Positions 13,970 through 21,255 of a stretch of 23,635 nt of DNA are shown here, one piece after another. The number at the start of each line of letters is the position of its first letter. Position 1 is the stretch's first letter. The translations under genes were made by a program, and so were the position numbers. The stretch is from a virus: the IMG/VR virus record IMGVR_UViG_3300042090_002758, positions 1 to 23,635 of that record; one strand, 5' to 3'. Below the pieces are notes generated by a model. It was not told where the DNA came from, did not search any database, and saw nothing but the letters and a program-made list of their open reading frames with translations.

Positions 13970-14548
13970 ATGTTCCCACCCGTCCGCCGGGTGCTGCCCG
14001 GTATGCTCGCCTCGTTGTTGATCGCCGCCCCGGTGTTGGCCACCCATGCGCGGGCCGCCTCGCCCGACGCTGTCACGCCCACCACCGCCACCGCGCGCAC
14101 CGCCGGCATCGAGCAACGGCGCGGGGTTGCCGCCCGTCCGTCGCGTGGTCTGGCCAAGCTCGCCCACTATGTCCGCCGCCGGCCGGTCACGCATCCGGCG
14201 CACATCGCCACCCAGACGGTCTCGGTTCACACGCTGGCCTTCTTCGACGACGAAGGCGCCTGGCACCAGAGCGGCACCGCCTCGTGGTACGGCGGCTCGC
14301 GTTGGCAGGGCCAGCGCACGGCCTCGGGCGATCGCTATGAACAGGACGCGCTGACCGCCGCGCATGCCACCTTGCCGCTCGGCGCCAAGGTGCGGGTGAC
14401 GTTGGACGGCAGCGGCCGGGAGGTGGTTGTCACCATCAACGACCGGCCCGGCTCGCGCACCCGCATCATCGACCTCAGCCGCGGCGCCGCCCGCGCGCTG
14501 GGCATCCTCGACAGCGGCGTGGCGCGGGTAACGCTGTCGTTGCTCTGA
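13970..14548 (+). CDS. rlpA: RlpA-like septal ring lytic transglycosylase family protein
   Basis: A 192-aa exported protein. The ATG at 13970 follows AGGAAAAGGGAGAG, better placed than an earlier in-frame ATG at 13928. Residues 1-30 (VLPGMLASLLIAAPVLATHARA) form a Sec signal peptide with an AxA cleavage site. No lipobox cysteine is present, so unlike E. coli RlpA this is not a lipoprotein. A basic, low-complexity linker precedes the double-psi beta-barrel domain: SGTASWYGGSRWQGQRTASGDRYEQDALTAAHATLPLGAKVRV, then VVVTINDRPGSRTRIIDLSRGAARALGI. The usual Glu of family catalytic sites is not obvious to me. There is no SPOR domain. It probably acts on septal or cell-wall peptidoglycan. Confidence 0.85.
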   Translation: MFPPVRRVLPGMLASLLIAAPVLATHARAASPDAVTPTTATARTAGIEQRRGVAARPSRGLAKLAHYVRRRPVTHPAHIATQTVSVHTLAFFDDEGAWHQSGTASWYGGSRWQGQRTASGDRYEQDALTAAHATLPLGAKVRVTLDGSGREVVVTINDRPGSRTRIIDLSRGAARALGILDSGVARVTLSLL

Positions 14549-14676
14549 ATCCTGTCCGGCCCGGTGCCATGTCCGATATGATTGCTCAGTCAATCTGACA
14601 TCAAGGCGAAATCATCTCTTGACCGACCTGGGAGGCAGCGGTTAATTCTTCGTTACCTAACGGGGCGGAGAGGGCG

Positions 14677-15357
14677 ATGAAAATTTCCAGGATGGCGTCG
14701 GGCGCAGCCCTGGCGACGGCTCTGGCATTCGCGGCACCGGCGGCGTGGGCGCAGAGCGTGGCCGTCAGCGGCGGCGGGACATGGGCGCCTACGTCTGCAA
14801 CGCCCACTGACCCCAGCGGGCCTCTCTTTCAGCAATCGGCGTCCGGCATTGCCGATCCTAGCGGCGTGTTCAGCTTCTCGTTCCTGGTGGACACCAGTAG
14901 CTTCGCGTACGCCGACGACAGCAACGGTAACCAACTCACGCCCCCGACGGGCACCGAGACCGTCTCGGACCTGGTCTGGACGGAAAACGGCGTCACCCAG
15001 ACGGTGGGGGCGGGTTCGGTGGGCTTCTACGATACTAACTACAACTACGGCCCCAACGGTCTCGGCGGATTTGACCTGTATTTCACGGCGTCGGTCGACG
15101 AGTCGGATGTCGCCTTCGACCTGTACTTTGGCTGGTTCCCCGCTGTCGATCTGGCGCAGGGCGGCACGTTTCCCAGTTCGTACAACAATGGCTATTACCA
15201 ACTGAGCTGGACCGACGGGGCTGACGACCCGATCGACTACGATGACAATACCGGCAACAGCTACGCCGCCGTGCCGGAGCCGATGTCGCTGGCGATGCTG
15301 GCCTCGGGCCTGCTCGGTCTGGCCATCATGCGCCGCCGCCGCGGCTCGCAGGGCTGA
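14677..15357 (+). CDS. PEP-CTERM sorting domain protein
   Basis: A 226-aa secreted protein with signal peptide (ALATALAFAAPAAWA, cut after AWA) and a C-terminal sorting signal VPEPMSLAMLASGLLGLAIM followed by RRRRG. Known family logic: the PEP motif, hydrophobic helix and basic tail are cut by an exosortase in the inner membrane, and the protein is released or anchored outside, often in exopolysaccharide or biofilm matrix. The mature part is acidic, Gly/Ser/Tyr-rich and beta-like (FDLYFTASVDESDVAFDLYF), with no enzyme motif. GGAGAGGG precedes the ATG. A strong terminator follows, so it is a single-gene transcript. No exosortase gene is in the window. Confidence 0.88.
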   Translation: MKISRMASGAALATALAFAAPAAWAQSVAVSGGGTWAPTSATPTDPSGPLFQQSASGIADPSGVFSFSFLVDTSSFAYADDSNGNQLTPPTGTETVSDLVWTENGVTQTVGAGSVGFYDTNYNYGPNGLGGFDLYFTASVDESDVAFDLYFGWFPAVDLAQGGTFPSSYNNGYYQLSWTDGADDPIDYDDNTGNSYAAVPEPMSLAMLASGLLGLAIMRRRRGSQG

Positions 15358-15394
15358 CACCACAGCCCCATCCGCTCGCCCCATCGCAGCCGTC

Positions 15395-15423
15395 ACGGGC
15401 GCGGGTCATTCCGCGCCCGTTTT
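15395..15423 (+). terminator. Rho-independent terminator after the PEP-CTERM gene
   Basis: ACGGGCGCGG (15395-15404) pairs perfectly with CCGCGCCCGT (15411-15420) across a 6-nt loop, followed by TTT. It lies 38 nt past the PEP-CTERM stop and 50 nt before the convergent histidine kinase gene's end. Confidence 0.85.
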
Positions 15424-15473
15424 GCTGTGCCGTCGCACGCGCTCTTGCCTTGCGCCCCTTTCCCCGCAGAGCG

Positions 15474-17399
15474 TCAGCCCTCTGCCGCGGCCGGCAGCCA
15501 CAGCGCAACCGTGGTGCCCTGGTCGGGGGCGCTGGCGATCTGCAGGGCGCCGTGGAATTGCTCGGCGAAGCGGTGCGCCATCGCCAGGCCCAGCCCGGTG
15601 CCCTGCCCCACGCGCTTGGTGGTGAAGAACGGCTCGGTCGCGCGCGCCAGCACCTCGGGGGCCATGCCCGCGCCGCTGTCCTGCGCCACCAGCCGCACGT
15701 AGTGCCCCGGCGCCAGTCCCAGCGCCCGCCCGGCGTCGTCCGGCGCCTCTGCAACCACCACCGCCTCGGCCGCCAGCGTCAGCTCGCCGCCGCCGGGCAT
15801 GGCGTCGCGGGCGTTGGTGGCCAGATTGAGCACCACCGTCTCCAACTGGCCGCGATGCGCCAGCACCGGCGGCAGGCCGGCCGCGACCGCCACATGCAGT
15901 TCAATGGAGGGCGGCAGGGTCGTGGCCAACAACTCGCGCAGCGCCTCCAACAGCGAGGCAACCTCAACCGGCTCGCCGGTCAGCGCGGTCGGGCGGGAGA
16001 AGGCAAGCAGCCGGCCGGTGATGGCCGCGCCACGCCGCGCCGCCTCGGTGATCAGGCGCGCCACCCGCAGCACCGTTTCCGGCTTGTCGGGGCACGCACG
16101 CAGCAGGTCGCCCGAGGTTTCCGCGGTTTGCAACACGTTGTTGAAATCATGGGCGATGCCGCTGGCAAGCTGGCCGAGCGCCTGCATCCGCTCGGCATGC
16201 ATCACCGCCACCTGCGCCGCCTCGCGCGCCGCCACCTCCTCGGCCACCCGCTGCTCCAGCGTAGCGGTCAGCGCCTGCAAGCGGCCCAACGCCTCGCGCC
16301 GTGTGGTGGCCGCAACATGCAGGGCGCGCGCCACCGCATCGGCTTCGCGCAGGCCGGTGGCCGGCGGCTCGGGCGCGTCGGCGCCGTCGGGGGCGGCGGC
16401 GATGATCTGCAACCGCTCGATCGGCCGCAGGATGTTTCGCGCCACCCATCGCGCCAGCAACAGCCCGGTCAGCAGCATCACCCCGCCCGCCGCCAGCGCC
16501 TCCTCGGCCCGCCGCTGCACCGGCCCGGTCAACTGCCGCTCGGCGACGGCGAGCCCGACATGCCAGCCAGCGCCCGGCACCGGCGCGAAGGCGGCCAGCG
16601 CCGGCGTGCCCTCGCGCGTGGCGACGCGCGCAATCCCTTGCCCGCCGGACGGTGGAAGATCAGGCAAATCCAACGTCAGCGTGCCCAACGCGCCTTCGAC
16701 CCGCGGCCAGCGCGCCAGGATGGCACCGGCGCTGTCGGTCAGCCACAAGTTCCAGCCCGGTTGCGGCCGCTGCTGCTCGGTGATGGTCTGGAATTTGCCC
16801 AGGCCGAGCCGCAATACCAACCGCTGACCCGGCCCCCAGCCGGCGGCGCGCGCCGGCACGCTCAGCTCCACCCCGGCCGGCTGATCTTGCGTTGCCGCAA
16901 CAAGATCGGAAACGCTGGGTGGATCGTCGCGCGCCACCGTGCCGACCGTGGGCGAAGGCGGCGTTGGCAGCTCAAGCAGCCGGCTGCCGTCCGCGCCCAA
17001 CAGCGTCAGCGTCGATCCCGACGGCAACTCTGCGAGCAGCCCGGCGGCCTCATTGAGGAAGCCTTCGTCATCAAGGCGGCGCAGCGCCAGGGTCGTGGCC
17101 AAACGCGTCAGCGCGCCTTGCACGGACTGCAACTCACGTCCCACGCTGTCGGCGAAACTGCGCACCGAACTTAGCTGCTGCTCCGCAATAAGCTCGCGGT
17201 CGCGGCGATATTCGAAAACCTCGGCGGCCAGCGAAAATGCGAGCAGCGGCAGCACACAAGCTGCGACAAGCAGATAGAGTCGCCCACGCAGTCCAAACGG
17301 TTGCCACCGTCGGGAGGGAGCCGCATCCTTGGCGGGCTTGCCCACCGGACACACTCCACGAAATGAGTATCCCAGCGCACATGAGTCTCCGCCCGCCAT
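15474..17399 (-). CDS. Membrane sensor histidine kinase
   Basis: A 641-aa sensor from ATG 17399; a GTG at 17345 is an alternative start. Membrane helix 1 is about residues 41-58 (LYLLVAACVLPLLAFSLA) and helix 2 about 303-318. Between them lies a periplasmic region of about 240 residues of the Cache/dCache kind by size. A HAMP-like segment and a coiled coil (EALGRLQALTATLEQRVAEE) lead to the H-box GIAHDFNNVLQ with His417. Then come the N-box LNLATNARDAM, the G1 box DSGAGM and the G2 region GQGTGLGLAM. 'HDFNN' kinases usually pass phosphate to stand-alone or fused receivers. No fused receiver is present, and two single-domain receivers lie about 2 kb away. The ligand is unknown. It diverges from the glycosyltransferase gene. 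Confidence 0.92.
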   Translation of the reverse strand: MAGGDSCALGYSFRGVCPVGKPAKDAAPSRRWQPFGLRGRLYLLVAACVLPLLAFSLAAEVFEYRRDRELIAEQQLSSVRSFADSVGRELQSVQGALTRLATTLALRRLDDEGFLNEAAGLLAELPSGSTLTLLGADGSRLLELPTPPSPTVGTVARDDPPSVSDLVAATQDQPAGVELSVPARAAGWGPGQRLVLRLGLGKFQTITEQQRPQPGWNLWLTDSAGAILARWPRVEGALGTLTLDLPDLPPSGGQGIARVATREGTPALAAFAPVPGAGWHVGLAVAERQLTGPVQRRAEEALAAGGVMLLTGLLLARWVARNILRPIERLQIIAAAPDGADAPEPPATGLREADAVARALHVAATTRREALGRLQALTATLEQRVAEEVAAREAAQVAVMHAERMQALGQLASGIAHDFNNVLQTAETSGDLLRACPDKPETVLRVARLITEAARRGAAITGRLLAFSRPTALTGEPVEVASLLEALRELLATTLPPSIELHVAVAAGLPPVLAHRGQLETVVLNLATNARDAMPGGGELTLAAEAVVVAEAPDDAGRALGLAPGHYVRLVAQDSGAGMAPEVLARATEPFFTTKRVGQGTGLGLAMAHRFAEQFHGALQIASAPDQGTTVALWLPAAAEG

Positions 17400-17433
17400 C
17401 CCGCTCGGTCAACGTCGGTTTCGTAATGGCCGC

Positions 17434-18804
17434 ATGGTGATGGGGGCATCGCTGCGCGGGCATCTGGAATGGGCGAGCCGTTTCGGGGTGGCGGGTTGGG
17501 CGCGTGACCAGGACGGGCAGGCGCCGCTGCGCCTGGAGGTGCTGGCGGGGCGCCGCCGGCTGGGCGTGGCGGTGGCCGACCGCTACCGCCCGGATCTGGC
17601 CGCCGCCGGCGAGGGCGACGGCCGCTGCGCCTTCGAGCTGTGGTTTAACCCGCCGCTGCCGCCCTCTGGTGCGCCGGCGCTCTCGGTGCAAAGCGCGGCC
17701 GGCACGCCGCTGCCCGGCTCGCCGTTCGCGCTGGCCCCGGACCCGCCGATGGCCGCGCCGCCGCCCGCCCTGGACGGACCGGCCGACGTCGCCCTGGTGG
17801 TTGACGAGGCGGCGCCGGACGCGGCGCGCGATGCCGGTTCGGCGGCGGTGCTGTCGCACATGGCCGCACTCGGGGCGCTGGGGCTGGAGGTGCAATTCGC
17901 GCCCCGCGCCGCGGCGGCCGAGGCGGCGCGGCGGCTGGGCCGGCGCGTGTGCGTGGCCTATCTGCACCGGCTGCGCACCATGCTCGACTGCCACGGCGCC
18001 ATCCGCGCCGCCTGCCCCGGCGCGCGCGTGCTGTTCGCCATCGCCGACCTCGCCAGCCTGCGCGTCGCGCGCCAGGTGCGGGTGCTGGGCGGGGAGCAAC
18101 CGCACGGGCTGCTGGCAGCCGAGGCGGCGGCGCTGGCGGCGGCCGATGCGGTGCTGACGCACAGCGACGTGGAAGCGGCGCTGCTCGCCCGCATGGCCGA
18201 CCAGGGCGCGGGGCGGCTGCCGCCGACAGTGCATGTGGTGCCCTGGGCGGTGCCGCCGCGTCCGCAGGCGGCGGACTGGGCGGCGCGCGCGGGGGTTGGG
18301 TTCGTCGGCAATTTCGGCCATGCGCCGAACCTGGATGCGGCCATGGGGCTGCTGGAAGCGGTGATGCCGCTCGTCTGGCGGCAGGCCCCGGTGCCGTGCG
18401 TGCTGGCCGGCTACGGCCCGCCGGCATGGCTGTGCGCCAGGGCCGGCGGACTGGTGGAGGTGATCGGCTCGCTCGACGACATTGCCGCGCTGTGGCGGCG
18501 GGTGCGGGTCAGTGCGGCGCCGCTGCGCTTCGGCGCGGGGGTGAAGGGCAAAGTGCTGGACAGCCTGGCCGCCGGCGTGCCCGCGGTATGCTCACCGGTG
18601 GCCGCCGAGGGCATCGCGCTGCCGCCGCCGCTGCTGGCGGCGGACCCGGCGGCGATGGCCGCGACGCTGCTGCGGCTGCACGAAGACCAGGCGGCGAACG
18701 CGGCCCTTGCCGCGGCGGGGCTGGCCATGATCGGGGATCGCCATGGCGCGGCGACGGTCACGCGCGCGCTGGGCGCGGCGGTTGCGGCGGCGTTGGCGCG
18801 CTAG
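17434..18804 (+). CDS. Glycosyltransferase (GT4-like, group 1 type)
   Basis: A 456-aa protein from ATG 17434 (an ATG two codons on is equally possible). The N-terminal 110 residues (ASLRGHLEWASRFGVAGWARDQDG) resemble a small accessory beta domain. A Rossmann-like part follows (AYLHRLRTMLDCHGAIRAACPGARVLFAIADLASLR). The C-terminal half is a GT-B donor-binding domain: GVGFVGNFGHAPNLDAAMGLLEAVMPLVW, VIGSLDDIAALWRRVRVSAAPLRFGAGVKGKVLDSLAAGVPAVCSP. The 'FGAGVKGK..D.LAAGVP' motif is typical of GT4 enzymes that build surface polysaccharide or glycosylate proteins. Donor and acceptor cannot be told. The gene's stop shares CTAG with the convergent receiver gene. Confidence 0.82.
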   Translation: MVMGASLRGHLEWASRFGVAGWARDQDGQAPLRLEVLAGRRRLGVAVADRYRPDLAAAGEGDGRCAFELWFNPPLPPSGAPALSVQSAAGTPLPGSPFALAPDPPMAAPPPALDGPADVALVVDEAAPDAARDAGSAAVLSHMAALGALGLEVQFAPRAAAAEAARRLGRRVCVAYLHRLRTMLDCHGAIRAACPGARVLFAIADLASLRVARQVRVLGGEQPHGLLAAEAAALAAADAVLTHSDVEAALLARMADQGAGRLPPTVHVVPWAVPPRPQAADWAARAGVGFVGNFGHAPNLDAAMGLLEAVMPLVWRQAPVPCVLAGYGPPAWLCARAGGLVEVIGSLDDIAALWRRVRVSAAPLRFGAGVKGKVLDSLAAGVPAVCSPVAAEGIALPPPLLAADPAAMAATLLRLHEDQAANAALAAAGLAMIGDRHGAATVTRALGAAVAAALAR

Positions 18805-19184
18805 CCAACGCCGCCGCCGGACACGCTCACCCTGGCCGAGGCAGCAGCCGCGCCGGCCTGGGTCAACGCGGCTTCCAACTGGCCGGCGCTGAAGGGCTTG
18901 ATCAGATGACCGATGCCCGGCTGCAAAATGTGGTCCATCTGCTGCGGATGACCGGTGCAGAGCACCGCGCCAACACCAGCCGCCAACGCCCGCTCGGCAA
19001 GGTCCAGGCCGCTGCCGCCGGGCAGCATCAGGTCGGCCAGCACCACGTCCCACTCAGCCTCGTCGAGCAAAAGCAATGCGCTGGCGTGATCGACAGCGAC
19101 ACCCGTCACGTGACCCGACGCCACCAGCAGGTCACAAAGCGTTTCACGCACCGCTGCGTCGTCTTCCACGACGAGAACGCGCAC
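18801..19184 (-). CDS. Stand-alone response regulator receiver protein
   Basis: A 127-aa single receiver domain. I favour the GTG at 19184 (VRVLVVEDDAAVRETLCDLL), since GAGGAAAG sits just upstream and homologous receivers begin there; an ATG at 19244 would add 20 residues. The acidic pair Asp8/Asp9, phosphoacceptor Asp51 (VLADLMLPGGSG), Thr77 (LCTGHP) and Lys96 (LIKPF) are all present, so it should be phosphorylated. It has no output domain; the end is a short Ala/Ser/Gly tail. Likely a phosphate relay or sink, or a protein-interaction switch, possibly for the nearby kinase. Its stop overlaps the glycosyltransferase stop head-on. Confidence 0.88.
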   Translation of the reverse strand: MRVLVVEDDAAVRETLCDLLVASGHVTGVAVDHASALLLLDEAEWDVVLADLMLPGGSGLDLAERALAAGVGAVLCTGHPQQMDHILQPGIGHLIKPFSAGQLEAALTQAGAAAASARVSVSGGGVG

Positions 19185-19266
19185 TTCTTTCCTCGTACCA
19201 CAACCTAGAATAGAGTAGGCGTTACGTGCAGATCCGGCGCGCAAATATGCGTGAGCGGTAAAACCC

Positions 19267-19770
19267 CTACGCCGACACCAGCGACGCCTGCCGGGACTTC
19301 GCCATCCTCATCCCGCCGGCACCGTCGAGGGCGGCACGGATGGCCCTGAGCAGGTCAACGCGGCGAAACGGCTTGATCAGCAACGGCAGGTGCGCCGCCA
19401 GCCCGTTGCCCAGGAACGTGCCCGGCGCGGCGTAGCCGGTGGCCAGCACGATCGGCAGCGCCGGCCGCAGCCGCCGCGCCGCCGCGGCAAGGTCCAGCCC
19501 GTTGAGCGCGCCCGGCAGCATGATGTCGGTCAGCAGCAGGTCGCAGTCGCGGCCGGCGCGAAGGAACTCCACTGCCGTCTCGGCCCGCTCGTATCCGGTC
19601 ACGTGCGCGCCGGAGGCCGATAGCAGCGCATCGGTGACCTCTCGCACTTCGGGATCATCCTCGACCAGCAACAGCTTCACATCGGCCAGCTCCGGGCCGG
19701 GCCGCGACAGCCCCTCGCAGCCGGGCGGATGGACAAGCCTGACAGGGGGGGCATTACACACGATGCGCAT
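19267..19770 (-). CDS. Stand-alone response regulator receiver protein
   Basis: A 167-aa protein (ATG 19770), or 137 aa from a GTG at 19680 that begins directly at the domain (VKLLLVEDDPEVREVTDALL). Receiver residues are complete: Asp38/Asp39, phosphoacceptor Asp82 (LLLTDIMLPGALNGLDL), Thr111 (LATGYAAPG) and Lys133 (LIKPF), counted from the ATG. No output domain follows; the tail MRMAKSRQASLVSA is basic. It is related in layout to the receiver gene 82 nt downstream on the same strand, and both may be one transcript. The two look like paralogous receivers that could compete for the same kinase. Confidence 0.88.
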   Translation of the reverse strand: MRIVCNAPPVRLVHPPGCEGLSRPGPELADVKLLLVEDDPEVREVTDALLSASGAHVTGYERAETAVEFLRAGRDCDLLLTDIMLPGALNGLDLAAAARRLRPALPIVLATGYAAPGTFLGNGLAAHLPLLIKPFRRVDLLRAIRAALDGAGGMRMAKSRQASLVSA

Positions 19771-19809
19771 TCCTCGCGGCCGATGGAGCGATCACTTGGA
19801 GGGAAGAAT

Positions 19810-20304
19810 ATGACCGATTCGTCAACCCGCCGGTTTGTTACTTTGCCGCCGCGTTTCAACAATGCGTGTAAAGCGGTCCGGCGCCAACACAGGTGCGATA
19901 CCGCACCTGTCACGGCATGGCAGTCGGCACGGGGCGGGGTTGCGGGATTGCTGGGGCTGCTGACGCTGCTGGGCTGCGCCGACGAGAACACGGGCGAGCG
20001 GCGGTACGTGGGCGCGCTGGCAGGCTGCGAGGCGTTCGCCGGGGCCTCGCACAACGCCACGCTGACGCGCAACGCCGACGTGGTGGTGTTCACCCCCGAC
20101 GACGGCACGCTGATGCTCACCGGCACGCTGGCGGCGGATGGCACGCTGATGCTGCGCCGCAACACCCAGCCGGCGGGCAAGCCGCCGTATGTGCTGACGG
20201 TGTCGGGCCGGGTGGCGGCCGGGCAGGCCACGCTGACCTACGTGACGCCGCGCTGCCAGGCGCATGGCGTGCTGCGTCTGGTGCCCAAGACGCTGACGCC
20301 GTGA
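19810..20304 (+). CDS. Small predicted lipoprotein
   Basis: A 164-aa protein, ATG 19810 after GGAGGGAAGAAT. A hydrophobic segment GVAGLLGLLTLLGC ends in a lipobox-like LLGC, but about 40 polar residues precede it, longer than a normal lipoprotein signal. The true start may therefore be internal, although no better start codon is evident. The mature part (about 105 residues) has two Asp/Gly-rich repeats, DDGTLMLTGTLAADGTLMLR, and a final beta-strand region with Cys (TPRCQAHGVLRLV). Two cysteines (GCEAF and PRCQ) could form a disulfide. The family is not recognised. It diverges from the receiver gene and ends head-on against the GIY-YIG gene. Confidence 0.65.
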   Translation: MTDSSTRRFVTLPPRFNNACKAVRRQHRCDTAPVTAWQSARGGVAGLLGLLTLLGCADENTGERRYVGALAGCEAFAGASHNATLTRNADVVVFTPDDGTLMLTGTLAADGTLMLRRNTQPAGKPPYVLTVSGRVAAGQATLTYVTPRCQAHGVLRLVPKTLTP

Positions 20305-20305
20305 C

Positions 20306-20593
20306 TCAGGCCAGCCGCGCGAACAGATCGTCCCACCGTGGATTGTCGGCCATGATCAGCCGGACCTTCCAGGCGCGCGGCCAGTGCTTGAGGGTCTTCT
20401 CACGCTGGATGGCGGCGCGGATGTCCTGGTGCGGCTCGGCGTGGACCAGCCGCTTGAGTCCGTAGCGCGCGGTGAAGCCGTCGCCCAGGCCCTCGCGATG
20501 CTCCCAGACGCGACGTGCAAGGTTGCTGGTGACGCCGACGTAGAGCGTGCCGTTTGGCCGGTTGGTCATGATGTACACCCAGCCCTCAGGCAT
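20306..20593 (-). CDS. GIY-YIG nuclease superfamily protein (small YhbQ/UPF0213-like class)
   Basis: A 95-aa single-domain protein. The GIY-YIG core appears as WVYIMTNRPNGTLYVGVTSNLARRVWEHREG, with the tyrosine pair (VYI...LYVGV) and the Arg of the RR-WEH segment. It continues with FTARYGLKRLVHAEPHQDIRAAIQREKTLKHWPRAWK, including the Glu of QREK that binds metal in active members. Small proteins of this class are common in bacterial genomes and often lie beside repeats; roles in DNA processing are proposed, but the physiological function is uncertain. Its 3' end is 2 nt from the lipoprotein gene's stop, and a large tandem array begins about 50 nt upstream of its start. Confidence 0.9.
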   Translation of the reverse strand: MPEGWVYIMTNRPNGTLYVGVTSNLARRVWEHREGLGDGFTARYGLKRLVHAEPHQDIRAAIQREKTLKHWPRAWKVRLIMADNPRWDDLFARLA

Positions 20594-20643
20594 CAGTCTG
20601 CTCCTGAGCTCAAGGCCGGCGCTCCTTGGTCACGGCCGTGCCC

Positions 20644-21204
20644 TTTCGTCATGCGCGTACTCCCTTTGTCATGCCCGGCCTTGTGCCGGGCATCCACGAC
20701 TGGCGGCCGCAAGGTGCGTGCGGCGCGAAGGCGTGGATGGCCGTGACAAGCACGGCCATGACGAATCCCCGGCGGCATGGCCGGCGCCCCTTCGTCATGC
20801 GGGTGCGCCCATTGTCATGCCCGGCCTTGTGCCGGGCATCCACGACTGGCGGCCGCAAGGTGCGTGCGGCGCGAAAGCGTGGATGGCCGTGACAAGCACG
20901 GCCATGACGAATCCCCGGCGGCATGGCCGGCGCCCCTTCGTCATGCGCGTGCGCCCATTGTCATGCCCGGCCTTGTGCCGGGCATCCACGACTGGCGGCC
21001 GCAAGGTCCGTGCGGCGCGAAGGCGTGGATGGCCGTGACAAGCACGGCCATGACGAATCCCCGGCGGCATGGCCGGCGCCCCTTCGTCATGCGCGTACTC
21101 CCTTTGTCATGCCCGGCCTTGTGCCGGGCATCCACGACTGGCGGCCGCAAGGTCCGTGCGGCGCGAAAGCGTGGATGGCCGTGACAAGCACGGCCATGAC
21201 AAAA
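20644..21204. repeat. Tandem array of 146-bp palindromic units, nearly four copies
   Basis: The anchor TGTCATGCCCGGCC recurs at exact 146-nt steps (GTC at 20668, 20814, 20960 and 21106). Each unit holds two hairpins, GCCCGGC/GCCGGGC and ATGGCCGTG/CACGGCCAT with an ACAAG loop, and in most copies a CGGCGGCATGGCCGGCGCC joint. Units 1 and 4 share the variant GTACTCCCTTTGTC; units 2 and 3 share GTGCGCCCATTGTC. Another site (GGTGCG or GGTCCG) separates units 1-2 from 3-4, and a third alternates G/A. Translated, the unit gives the 'WMPGTRPGMT' pattern widespread in alphaproteobacterial intergenic repeats, so the frames in it are not genes. Confidence 0.95.
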
Positions 21205-21229
21205 CCCCGGACGCAGGCGTCCGGGGTTT
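21202..21229 (-). terminator. Rho-independent terminator after the second PEP-CTERM gene
   Basis: AAACCCCGGACG (21202-21213) pairs perfectly with CGTCCGGGGTTT (21218-21229) across a 4-nt loop. A TTTT run follows in the minus direction. It sits 26 nt past the minus-strand PEP-CTERM stop and directly borders the tandem array. Confidence 0.88.
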
Positions 21230-21255
21230 CGGCGGTCGGCAAAGCGTCGGCGCGA

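Noticed and set aside
15450-17174. A 574-codon plus-strand open frame opposite the histidine kinase
   Set aside because: The minus strand encodes complete H, N and G boxes; the plus-strand frame is Gln/Arg/His-rich with no motifs.
20644-21204. Regular repeats that might suggest a CRISPR array
   Set aside because: The period is 146 nt and the whole unit repeats, with no unique spacers and no cas genes nearby. It is a tandem palindromic repeat.
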